Assembly (NCBI RefSeq): GCF_002878395.1
Contig: NC_061115.1
Coordinates: 152,205,549 to 152,269,548 of the forward strand
Origin: Capsicum annuum
Taxonomy: Eukaryota; Streptophyta; Magnoliopsida; Solanales; Solanaceae
Reading direction: 5' to 3'
DNA: 64,000 nucleotides
The number at the start of each line of letters is the position of its first letter. Position 1 is the first letter of the stretch. This document shows, one piece after another, positions 53,907 through 64,000 of this stretch. Both the position numbers and the translations under genes were made by a program. The notes under the pieces are model-generated. The model made no database searches, was not told where the DNA came from, and saw nothing but the letters and a program-made list of their open reading frames with translations.

Positions 53907-56900
53907 GGATCATTAGTCCCCGAATGATGGGCAGGGACTCTGAAGCTTTAAAATATGGAATAACGCGGACATGATATGCTCTCTAAGAAAGAATACACTA
54001 ATCTGAAACATGACTATAAGACTGGAACTACTGATGTTCTAAATTCTTATACCGGACTTGCATATCTGATGCATAGAATACACGACTGAAGCTACTCATA
54101 AGCTAAATTCTCATAATGAACATGCATATCTGATGCATGGATCTGTGACTGAGTTTTTCTCATGTACGCAGGACTAAATACACTGATAAGCTGAAATTCT
54201 TCTATTGAACATGCCTTTCTAATGCATGCGTATCTGACTGAACTGACGTATGAACGTATAATTGAATATGCAAAAATAACTGATGCAAAGCTTTAAATAA
54301 GAATCTATGCATGCAACTGAATAGGGGTATCTCCCCCTTGGGACACTATGTCCTTCTATGAATTCTCAAATCACTAAGATACTCGAAAAAATTGAGGCGA
54401 CGCACTAGGCCTTATCTAAACAAGCATAAATGATCTTTTGTCAACGGGAAGCATTTACTAAACGCCACTATCATTACATAAGGAGGGTATTATGCGAGAC
54501 TTGGCACTTAATTGAGGCCTGAGGAATAGCAAAACAACATCAGGGATTCATCAAAGTGATCTGAGTTGAGAGTACACCCGTCTCAAAGTTGAATCTCGCC
54601 AATCATTTGACGTATAGCATGAGTTATGGGAATTGAGCACACTATAAAGTATGAGTACATGATTCATGAGCTGCATGACCTCAATTTGGAGTTCATAACC
54701 TATGGAATGTGATCCCAACTATTGAATGAATTGGAATTTCTCATTTAGGAACTAGAAGAGCACATGATTCTCTATCATATACATGAACATGAACTATGAT
54801 CATGGAACTGTAATGTAAGGCATGAGTAGGCATTGGGGTAACTGAAAAACACTGAGATAAGAATGGGTGGAGTCTCATCCTCACTTTCTGATGCTCTATA
54901 TCATACTGACATTACTACTAGAATCTGAGAGTCTGACTCGATCACTTGTACTATTATCTCCTTCTTAGCATTAAGCCACCATCTTAAGCTTGAGAGATCC
55001 CTTACTAGACTCTAAACAGAACTACCCTTACTGTACTCTGGGGTATGAAAAACGACAATACACATAATTAATAGAAATTAACCCGAATGACTACATCTGG
55101 AAGTGGAAAACCCACTAATAATACCACCTTCTGAGACATACTCTATCATTCTATAGCCCCAATAGTCATCTCATAATACTAGAACACTTACTTACTTCGA
55201 ATCCTTGTGAGTATCACCGTAGCGCAACTCTCAAGGACTCAAACTTAGATTCTAACACTTAACATGGATGTCACCAAGTCTTTAATGAATCACTCTACTT
55301 TTGTCATAGCCTACCAATATAGCCACCTTAAAATTATATTCCTCTACCATAAGAATCAGGATCATATCAAAAAGGCTCAACACTATCAATTAAAGTTCCT
55401 TAACTTGGCTATTTAGAATACCATATACCATCTAACTAGTCCTTTTCCGACCTAGCAACTCAACGGTACCACTAGCCACACTCAACATGTAATAGCCTTA
55501 GAATAAATACCGCAGCTTTAAACCACCCTGGGCATACTTCTACATCATACATACACTGACATACTTCATTACGAAATCAAATAAACTTAGGCACTGGCAT
55601 ACACTGTTCAAGCCTATAAATCACTTCCCTATAACTAGTATCATTAATCAAGAAATCATCACATCCACCTTCATGGCCATCAATTGTTTCAAACTTAATG
55701 TCTAGTGCTAAACATGATTGACAACCCAACCATACACACAAATTTTTCACTTGGAAACTATGAAATAAACATCATGAAAACACTAGTGCACTAAAACTTC
55801 ATAACCATAATAATCGATCATGACCTAACGGTTTTCCTTATCATAATCCATTAGCATGTACTATTTCAGCACATCAAGCCTACTAATTTAATCCCACAAA
55901 ACATGCATCATCAAACTCTTGCCACTATTTACCACCACACCATTTAAATTCAAGCCTATAGTTTAGTATCAATCATTTACCACCAATGAAGAATGCAACA
56001 TAATATAAATATACTAATCCATCAAATTGGGACATTCTGACCAAATATATCAAAAATCTACTACATACCTTCTCACAAGTAGTACTAATTCACAACTACC
56101 AATGAAAAGAGGGGCAAGGGGGGTTAAAGCCTCATAATAGACATGGTCAACCTTATCCTTATATTATAACCCCGCACAATCGTATCTACTTATATTGCTT
56201 TCTCACATCACAATTACTTACCCAAGCGTACATTTACACTACCTTCAAAGTCCACAAAAACCATGAGTCTATACTCATAACCTACTGGCTAATCTGGCCA
56301 TTTTCATACTTCAAGCAAGGACAATTCACCTCGCCTAATAACTCCTTCTCTATCTTCTACTAATAAACTAACACACAAGGACGAATCGCTTCATTACCAA
56401 ATCTATCTCATCTAAAAAGATTCAGATATACATATATTCAACCAACACAAGAACAATACGTTGAAGGACAAATTGCTAGTGAATCGAAATAGGCCTCACA
56501 CGGCTTCACTAGACTTTGATTTTTGTGGTTTGAACAAGAAAATGAAATGAATGACAAGGCAACTATGCTAGTGAATCGAAAGAGCTCCACACAGCTTCAC
56601 TAGACTTTTTAGTTTCATCAAAACGATGATAAAATATTTTCAAGAGATGGAAACTTGCCACACAATATTCCATAATCTAAGAATACACATCTTACTTTGT
56701 ATAGATAAAAAAAACCTAAGTCAAATATTTCCCCCACAGATTATCATACAATCCACACACGTTACTAGCTACCAATACACCGACACTTTAACTTATACTA
56801 CTATTTGGGTGGAAATACAATTCCAACACTTCTACTACATGTCTTTTCTCTTAAGCATGACATCTGCAACATAAATTTCTGAAAAGGGTCGAATATACTC

Positions 56901-57333
56901 AATACAGAAGGCTGAAAAGCACAATTTCATCAAGATCAAGGTTCATACTAAAACCAATACACTCTGAAGCAATAACGGACTCTTCTCAAGTCCTTGCACA
57001 ATTTTAAGATCTTATATGACGCGATCCGAAGGGACCATACCATTTAGACTCTAAAATTCTGCACTTAAATCACCCCAATAATGTGATGGGTCTGAGAACA
57101 TCAGAGTAAGAAAAGAATTTGGGATGATTTTACTTTCGTATGGACGTCACCATAGCACGAATTAGAGTATGAAAAAGAAATACTCTAACTCTATTGCACG
57201 AACTAGAACATGAAGAAAAAGAGGCATTCCTAAATGCCTTGTAGCCTCCTACTTATAAGTGTGGCGCGCTACACACCCATAAATAAGACTCTACCCGACG
57301 CGATTTTACAGACACCCTGGGACCATGAACCGT
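53907..57333 (-). other. Non-coding interior of the LARD-like element
   Basis: About 3.4 kb with no retrotransposon protein motif. 54600-54960 matches the reverse complement of element B 12660-13110 (GAGTCTGACTCGATCACTT, ACATGATTCATGAGCTGCAT, AACTATGATCATGGAACTG). Two hairpin-forming repeats occur at 56476-56512 and 56568-56603. 57215-57300 holds the leader words GTGGCGCGCTACACACCCAT and GACTCTACCCGACGCG shared with elements B and C. Such conserved non-coding interiors usually hold packaging signals. Confidence 0.75.
56476..56603. repeat. Two hairpin-capable direct repeats
   Basis: CTAGTGAATCGAAA ... GGCTTCACTAGACTTT occurs at 56476-56512 and again at 56568-56603. In each copy CTAGTGAA pairs with TTCACTAG, giving an 8-bp stem. 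Confidence 0.8.
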
Positions 57334-57345
57334 GCTTTGATACCA
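57334..57345 (-). other. Primer binding site of the LARD-like element
   Basis: The minus strand reads TGGTATCAAAGC, four nt inside the 5' LTR end (…CATGACA AACT TGG…). It has one mismatch to the usual initiator tRNA-Met site TGGTATCAGAGC. Confidence 0.88.
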
Positions 57346-57349
57346 AGTT

Positions 57350-59503
57350 TGTCATGACCCGAACTGGGGCCCTGGCCGTGACGAGCATTCCGAACCATAA
57401 AGGCCCGAAACACCCCTATCTATCTGGTAATCATGCACATAATTCATATGATAATAGGATATGCGGAAGATTCACAATATTACGGAAACATGGTCATAAA
57501 TCAAATGAAATCAACAAAGGGGAAATAATGTCCCACAACATCTATCAACATCTGAACACCCGTGTGCAAAATCTTTACTACATGATTAAAATAAACAACT
57601 ATCTGAAAACTGGGACAAGGCCCCCAGTAGACCCAAAAATACTAAATAATAATTAATCTGCCAGACATTAGGCCTTCCGAAAGATAGAAGTGTCACCACC
57701 CGACTCTGCAAATCTGTCTGAAGAATCTACTGATTATCTGGACCTCTAGATTGTGCCTCCGAACCTGAGAGGGAAGAGGGTCAATACAAAAGTACTGGTA
57801 CACAGAGAAATCAAAACAAAATACAATATTTTTACAAAATATAGGTGAGAGCCAGTATAAAGCAGTTTCATATCAAATCATTTGAAAACACATGGGCATA
57901 ATGTAATAGTTTTCAACAATAATGTAATGCAGCTGAGCTAGGTGGAATACCCTACATATAACATTTACACCAACTGTCAAACCTCGGTTGCCACCGAGAT
58001 TAGAGTATAAGTGAGGAAAAGACACACAAGATCACACAGCAGGGTATCTCGACCCAATAAAGTATAGTAGTGCACAAGATCACAAAGCAGGGCTCCTAAC
58101 CATAGCCCCAATTTGGGAATGACATAAAGTCAGGTACACAAGAACACTTAGCCTGGTACCAAATTCTCATGTCGGCAAACACGATTTTCAGTGATGAGCC
58201 CTTACACTCAAATGCCTTCTTCGGGAATCCACCTATCTCATATAAAATCAATGCACTCAACTCCATTTAATTCAACCACATATCTTATTCTGTAGGGTAT
58301 CGTCATACCCGACTTGCAAGCCATCAATATCACATCATTACTTTATGAAACCATTATATTCATCATATTTCAACATAATAACCCTCTCCTTGCAAGTCAA
58401 AAATCATATCCACTTTCAAAATAGTTCATGTCATACTTGTCAAGATGATTTCTAACAATTCACATCATATGAAAATTCAAAACAATTTCATATCAAGAGA
58501 TGGGTTTCATATAATTCATGCTCTCAAGTTAACATCTTTTGAATCACAAGCATATGCATATATAATATATCAAATCACTTCGGAAATAGGCCTAAAGACA
58601 AAATCAATATCATAAAGATGCTTAAAATATGTTTATATTCATAATTTCAAAACCCTCAATTTTAAAACATGAATTTTTTTAAGCCCATGAGATTTTTGAG
58701 ATAACCCCACGTACCTCCATATGCGAAAATAATAGGTGCTTCTTGAAGCTTACGATCTGGGGATTCCAAATCTCCAGTTTGTTTCGAATTCCCATGGTTG
58801 AATCTTGAGTTACTAGAGATAATTGGATTGGAATTATAGGGAGGAAACCCTAATTCTTGCAATGGAAGAGAGAGAAAAATGAGATTTTTCCCTTTACTAG
58901 GACATATATAGAGGGTAGGAATGGGTAAAAAGACCAAAATACCCTTGAGTGAAATTCTGAAACTGGAGCCCCATTTTTTGCCCCATCGCGACGCAAAGCT
59001 TGGAAAAAATGCCAATTATTGAGACCTAGAAGTTTGGCGCGAAGCGGGACTATCGCGGAGGCTTGCTGGAAATTGACGAGTGTCATTTTGGCCTCTGGCG
59101 CGACGCGCCATGCACTGAAATGGCATTCGTCTTACAGTTGAAACTTAAAATAGCCATAACTCCTTACCCGGTTATCGGATTTCGACAAACCTTATATCGT
59201 TGGAAAGCTTATTCAATTATCTACAATTTGGTATATAGTAGGCTACCCAATTCATCATATACAATGAGTTATGGTTGATTGAAGTTGACCCAAGTTTCGG
59301 TGCTTACTCAAACTCGAACGATTGGAAATCTTTCAACTCGTCCTTGAGTTAGGGGACTTCTATGATCTTAATTCATGCTAAAATAGATTTCCACACTACA
59401 TAATTGATCAACACACTAAATTTGCATTGGATTTATGGATTTTGTAACCTTTATGAGAAGAAATGACGGTTTACGTTCTAACTCAAAAATGCGGGGTGTT
59501 ACA
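57350..59503 (-). repeat. 5' LTR of the LARD-like element
   Basis: 2,154 bp, TGTCATGACCCG to GGTGTTACA on the plus strand. It contains the cross-family block at about 59150-59210 (TAGCCATAACTCCTTACCCGG ... CGTTGGAAAGCTT). The ORFs at 57234-57656, 58662-59015, 58850-59086 and 59063-59278 are reading frames through LTR DNA without domains. Confidence 0.9.
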
Positions 59504-61380
59504 TAAATTCAACTAAAAATCATAATTTGACTTACAAACGTCTCTTATGAAGTAATGTCAAAGTGGAAAGTGATGTTAGAAACAAAATTTAACCTAAGAA
59601 ATTGATCAAATAGCAACAGTAGCGGTAACAACAACAAATGGTCAACAAGAACAAGATGAAGATGATAATGAAGTAAAAGATGATGATAATGAAGCAGAAG
59701 ATGATGAATGAAGCAGCAGCAACAATAAACAACAAAAATTGCTAAGAGAGAGAAATCAACAAAGGGTGAGAAGAGAGAAAAAGGCGCCTTTTTTCCCTCC
59801 GTTTTCTGTTATACAGGCTAACATTTGGATCAAAGTATAAATTTAAAAACTTGTGGGTTATTTTCAAACTTCCCCAACTTTCTTAATCCATAATAAAGTA
59901 ATTGTCATCTCCACCTAATAATTAAGACTTGTGTCACCTACACATCATTTTAAAACTCTTTTGTCATCTGTGGCCCAAACCCCCACACAATTGAAATCAA
60001 AGTTTTTGCTCGCCTTCCCATACAGTGCGTACGTTAGGCTAACGTGCGCAGGAGAGAGAAAGAAACCCTTGCCATTCAACTTTTGCTTTAAACAAGATTA
60101 GCCATACATTATCATTCATTAAAAAGGTTATTTTATCATTATGTCAAATTTTAAAACAAGATTAGCCAAACATTATCATTCATTAAAAAGGTTATTTTAT
60201 CATTAACATGTCAAATTCTTGATTTTAGAATTTTCGAACTTCTAATTAGTATGTGTATGGTCATAATATTATTTATAATATTTTGAAATATATTTTCACT
60301 TTATTTTGAAATATTTGGTTGACCATGAAAATAAAAAAGATATTTCAAAATATTTTTTCAATTTTTAGTTTTCGAAAAACACCACTCGAGGTGTTTTTAT
60401 TTTATTTTTTGTCTCAATTTTTTTATCACTTTATAAAAAGTAGTACATTCAAAGTTTAAAATATTTTTGAAATATTATGGTCAGACGCAACTCTAGTTCT
60501 ATTTTCAACTTTAATATTATTAAATAAAATAAATACGTTTTTTACTTTCTTGGTCAAATAAATCCTTACTGTTTCTGCTTATTCTCATATACATAGAGAT
60601 TCAGTTGAATGTAAAATAAAATTCTAAATCAAGAAAAAACTTCAACTTTCAACTTCTATTGTAAAGTCCAACTTTTAAGAAATCATTTCTTTTTAGGTAA
60701 CAAAATCGACTTACTTTTTCATAATTAATAAGTAACGTTTAACAATAGTTAATTTTAAAAACACAGATTAATATATTTGAATTTAAATACGGGGATGACT
60801 ATTATTTAGACGTTTCAATCAGAATATTAAAATATTATAGTAAGATTGATTTTTAAAATTTTTGATTCAAAATAACTCTTAAGATATTTGTGTCGGTTAT
60901 AAATCATTCATTTAAAATAAAATGAGAATTTCAAAATTAAATTGACTCTAAATACAAAAAAGCAACATTTTTCTCGGAATAAACTAAAAAAATATATATC
61001 ATGTAAATTAAAATATAAAAAGTATAAATATTGAGCCTCTAGTATGAATTAGAGAGAAGATGAGATCATAGTGTGATTATTTTTAATATTTTTTAAAAAG
61101 TTAGTAATGAGTAATTTAAAAATTAGCTTAAAAGGAATGATGGCAACAAGAACTACATATATCCAGTATATTCCCACAAAGCGAAGTCTGAAAAGAATAA
61201 AGTGAATACGTCCATACCACTACCTCGAATGAAGTAGAGAAGTCGATAGACCTACAATTCAGGACAGGGAATAGGAATGACAGCATTAATTAAAATTAAA
61301 TTTTGCTATTGAATGAGATTATAAATTAACTTGAATAATGTAGAGTGATGTCAAAATTGACAAGTAACTACGTTTTATGC
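59504..61380. other. AT-rich intergenic spacer
   Basis: No gene. 59620-59715 is GATGATAATGAAG/AACAACAAC low-complexity DNA. A 64-bp tandem duplication starts AACAAGATTAGCCATACATT at 60091 and again at 60155. The rest is strongly AT-rich. If the LARD-like element is removed, 59509 onward joins 51664, so this is the original flank of the palindromic-repeat island. Confidence 0.55.
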
Positions 61381-61460
61381 AACTTGAGGCGTAAGGCCAA
61401 TCCCAGTGGCCTGCGAACCCCCAACCGCTTCCGAATCCTTTCCAGGCATCACCATCCAAT

Positions 61461-62536
61461 GTGAATCCTCCACTTCAGAACAATCTCTTGGTGCCGGGGC
61501 TTGCCTTTTATCCACAGCCACTCTCGGAGACGGAGGTGACTCCATGGATTCAGAAGCATGTAGAGCCAACCTTCATGGACCAGGTCCACGACCTGAATGC
61601 TGCACCTCCGTCATCGATGGAGCTCCCGCTCCCCATTGCACTGACCAACCCCGACTACATCATCCTGGACAATCTGGAGGCGGGCATGCACGAGAGGGCG
61701 TCATCAGCGTTTCTGAATCAGGTATGCGTATTCCTGTTAAAAGAGCATGTTGCAAAAAAAGTATACATAAATTGTCCGCAAAATATGTTGAAATGCTCGA
61801 TCCATGTAAGGCCCACCCTCAACCCGGACATGGGGAAGTATGCCTTGATAATGAGCCCGACTCTCAGGGGCTCGGAGCTTGCTTGTAACTCTGACATTCG
61901 CTATAACTTTACTCGGCCAATGAACTTTATTATTTGGAACTGTAGGGGCACCAAGTCCCAAGAGTTTAGGTTGGCCTTTAAGGAAATCCTAGATAACTAT
62001 AAGCCTGTTTTAGTTGTCCTTTTGGAAATCCATAGAGAAAACCATCAATCCCTGCCTACCGAATTCAGCTTCTCAAACGTAGCGGCCGTCCCAGCTGAGG
62101 GTCAGGCTGGGGGTATGGCAATTCTCTGGCATGATGATGTTTTACATGTAACTGACGTTGCCCTTACCCGCCAGGAAATTTACTGCATGGTTAAGGTGGT
62201 GACTTCAACGACATTACAAGGACAAATGAGAAGTTTGGGGGTAGGGGGTTCTCTGCTTCTAGAGCAAATAACTTCTTAAACTGTCTCAATTACTGCAATA
62301 TGCTTGATCTAGGTTTTAGTGGCAGTAAGTTTACCTGGACAAATCTCAGACGCCATGGCTATTTGATCTTAGAGCGTCTAGATAGAATTAATAGCAATGC
62401 AGCTTCGTTAGAACTCTTTTCCGAAGCTTCTGTCAAGCATCTCCCTCGTCTCCACTCTGATCACTGTCCTCTAAGTCTTGCTTTAACCCCGACCTATCCT
62501 ATAAACAATAGACCCGTCAGGCTAGAGTCTATATAG
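61461..62536 (+). pseudogene. LINE endonuclease with internal deletion
   Basis: The frame 61461-62279 (272 codons) begins in a proline-rich leader (MNPPLQNNLLVPGLAFYPQP) and enters the endonuclease at MNFIIWNCRGTKSQEF (61920), then VLVVLLEIHRENHQSLP, GQAGGMAILWHDDVLHVTDV and EIYCMVKV. At about 62197 the text jumps to GDFNDITRTNEKFGG in another frame, skipping some 45 residues of the usual domain, and goes on with LDLGFSGSKFTWTN, ERLDRINSN and LPRLHSDHCPL (the SDH motif). A Trp-to-stop TAG lies at 62534. The enzyme, which would nick target DNA, is inactive. Confidence 0.85.
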
Positions 62537-62584
62537 ACCTTTCACCCTCAGTTCTCTGAAGTTGTCTCATACTCCTGGCTCACC

Positions 62585-63131
62585 ATGAATGACTTGTTTC
62601 TTCCCTCTATTGCCTTATTCAAAAATGAGATCTCTTTTTGGAATAGAGAGGTTTTTGGCAACATTTTTGTTAAGAAAAGGAAGCTGCTAGCCAGATTAGT
62701 GGGAATCCAAGCTTCTCCAAACTACCCAACTAGCTCCTTCTTGCAAACTCTTGAAGTTGACTTGTCTCAGGAATTAAATCGCTTATTGCAATTGGAACAT
62801 GACTTGTGGCAATTAAAATCAAGGGTTAACTGGCTCAATAATGGGGATGCAAACACAAAGTTCTTCCATATCTCTGTCCTTAACAGAAGACGTAAGAATC
62901 GTATTCTAGCTCTACGAGACCAAGGTGGAAACTGGATTGAAGGACGAGATAATTTGGAGTTTCATATCATTAATTTCTTCAAAAATCTTTTCACTATGGA
63001 TCTCATTGCATGCCCGCAGCAAGGTTTGTATGCACCTTCTCGATTCGTACCACCAGCTGTGCATGTCCTGCTAGAACAGCCCCTCACTAGAGGTGAGATC
63101 TCCTCAGCACTCAACTCGTTTAAACCCTTTT
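62585..63131 (+). pseudogene. LINE ORF2 linker between endonuclease and RT
   Basis: A 182-codon frame in the same phase as the second half of the endonuclease. It contains FWNREVFGNIFVKKRKLLAR, LEHDLWQLKSRVNWLNNGDA, NTKFFHISVLNRRRKNRI, and ALRDQGGNWIEG, all standard for plant L1 ORF2 before RT. It ends at a premature stop caused by one extra T near 63126-63131 (LNSFKPF-stop where KAPGPDG should follow). Confidence 0.85.
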
Positions 63132-64000
63132 AAGGCCCCGGGTCCGGATGGCTTGCACCCTTTTTTCTTCCAGAGATACTGGGAAATTGTAGGAAAATCT
63201 CTTGAGGATTTTTGTGCTCAAGTTTTCACTGAGTGGGCTATCCCGCCTATTGTGAACCAGACTTACATCTACCTAATCCCTAAGACCAGTTTTGCAGCCA
63301 CCATATCTCAATACGGACCCATTAGTCTCTGCAACACTGTGTATAAAGTTATTACAAATATCATCGTAAATCGTATAAAACCTTATCTCCAGGAAATTAT
63401 TGGCCCTAAGTCTAGTTTCTTAGCAGGAAGAAGGGCTTCAGATAGTGCTCTGCTAGTTCAAGAGGTGCTACATTTTCTTAAAAAGCGTAAAGGAAACAAG
63501 CACTTGATGATGCTTAAAATTGATCTGGAAAAAGCCTTTGACCGTCCTGAATGGTCCTTCATCCACGACACCCTGATATATTTTAACTTTCCCTCTAAAA
63601 TCATCCGGCTAATCATGTCTTGTATCTGTACATCAACCATCTCAGTCCTTATCAATGGGGGATCCACTCCATTTTTTGCTCCCAATAGAGGTATCCGTCA
63701 GGGTAACCCCTTGTCACCATACATATTTATCCTTTGCATGGAAAGGCTATCTAGAAGAATCGACATAGCTGTTGATCACCTTCTCTGGACGCCAATTGTC
63801 ACCTATCCAAGGGGTATTCTTATTTCCCACCTTTTTTTCGCAGACGATATCATCCTCTGTGGAGAAATAAATGATTCTACCTGCATGGCCATCTCAACAG
63901 CAATGTCCCAATTTGGAGTTATCTCAGGGCAAAAAATAAATTACTCCAAGTCAAAAATCTTTTTCTCAGATAATACACCAACTGCAAAAAAGATTCTAGC
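63132..64000 (+). pseudogene. LINE reverse transcriptase, open to window edge
   Basis: After the one-base shift, a frame without a stop runs from 63132 to the window end (about 290 codons): KAPGPDGLHPFFFQRYWEIV, IYLIPKTSFAA, YGPISLCNTVYKVIT, GRRASDSALLVQEVLHFLKK, LKIDLEKAFDRPEW (first catalytic Asp), NRGIRQGNPLSPYIFILCME (RQGDP with Asp changed to Asn), and the catalytic LFFADDIILC (near 63835-63865), then INYSKSKIFFS. RT performs target-primed reverse transcription. It lacks an ATG of its own because it is the downstream half of a frameshifted ORF2. Confidence 0.9.

Larger units (their letters stand above)
51670..59503 (-). mobile_element. Non-autonomous LTR retrotransposon (LARD-like), complete
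   Basis: 7,834 bp. The plus-strand ends are TGTCACGACCCG (51670) and GGGGTGTTACA (59503). LTRs are 51670-53892 and 57350-59503; interior 53893-57349 has no gag or pol motif in any frame. The minus-strand orientation is shown by the PBS (57334-57345) and PPT (53893-53906). Near-matching target duplications CAAAT (51665-51669) and TAAAT (59504-59508) differ by one base. The LTRs are nearly identical except for a 70-bp duplication in one, so the insertion is relatively young. Part of the interior matches element B. It must be mobilised by proteins of an autonomous gypsy partner. Confidence 0.9.
61381..64000 (+). mobile_element. L1-type LINE, 5'-truncated, running off the window
   Basis: Plus-strand non-LTR retrotransposon: the tail of the ORF1-like leader (61461-61920), endonuclease with an internal deletion (61920-62536), linker (62585-63130) and reverse transcriptase (63132 to the end). 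The rest of ORF2 and the poly(A) tail lie outside. G+C at the left end (61390-61700) is clearly higher than in the flanking spacer. Confidence 0.9.

Noticed and set aside
57234..57656. 140-codon plus-strand frame across the LTR edge
   Set aside because: It runs over the PBS and the LTR terminus of the LARD-like element on the strand opposite to transcription, with no motif.
61406..61888. 160-codon plus-strand frame at the left of the LINE
   Set aside because: Overlaps the 61461-62279 frame that continues into the endonuclease; the GC-rich start of the LINE gives long frames in more than one phase.

Overview
This is plant nuclear DNA, almost certainly repeat-rich intergenic heterochromatin. 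The Ty3/gypsy chromovirus families, the DUF1985/ULP1-type transposon genes and the L1 elements all resemble those of Solanaceae, and pepper (Capsicum) is my best guess; that is inference from remembered family resemblance, not a search. No intact host gene is visible. Nearly every coding trace belongs to a transposable element and is broken by stops, frameshifts or deletions. Two 100-N assembly gaps occur (18950-19049 and 37515-37614), each flanked by a duplicated segment.

Layout. 0-2.2 kb: AT-rich DNA with a decayed DUF1985 fragment on the minus strand. 2.2-4.5 kb: two degenerate LTR remnants. 4.8-17.1 kb: three interlocking gypsy remnants: C (minus, gag plus a shortened LTR), A (plus, integrase, chromodomain and 3' LTR) and B (plus, truncated 5' LTR, deleted gag, non-coding interior, 3' LTR). 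18.1-29.1 kb: a complete minus-strand chromovirus, D, with two LTRs of about 2.77 kb, PBS, PPT, gag-PR-RT-RH-INT-chromodomain remains and a perfect 5-bp target duplication AATAG. 30.5-32.3 kb: an L1 ORF1/endonuclease fragment on the minus strand.

32.3-51.6 kb is the unusual part. It holds two convergent DUF1985/ULP1-type pseudogenes (34.0-35.9 plus, 38.6-42.1 minus), a GRF zinc-finger pseudogene (37.8-38.2 plus), a small coiled-coil ORF (48.1-48.3 plus) and a Mutator (MuDR/MULE) transposase pseudogene (48.8-51.1 minus). Between and inside these are at least fourteen clusters of a short repeat built on the palindrome CATCTGTTGCAACAGATG, a compound tandem array (42.9-44.6) and a ~430-bp-arm inverted repeat (45.7-46.7). 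Taken together this looks like a Kaonashi-type, ULP1-carrying MULE island invaded by, or generating, a palindromic repeat network. I know of no description of that network and regard it as the best candidate for something new here.

51.7-59.5 kb: a non-autonomous minus-strand LTR element (LARD-like; 2.15 kb LTRs, non-coding interior) inserted at the edge of the palindromic repeats. Its interior is homologous to that of element B, so both belong to one non-autonomous lineage. 59.5-61.4 kb: AT-rich spacer. 61.4-64.0 kb: a 5'-truncated L1 on the plus strand whose reverse transcriptase frame is open and runs off the window.

How the parts relate: gypsy elements supply most of the length, with LTR-LTR junctions, nested or abutting insertions and internal deletions. 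The MULE-like island supplies the only non-retroelement protein domains. All coordinates of degenerate elements are approximate to some tens of bases unless a terminal motif is given.
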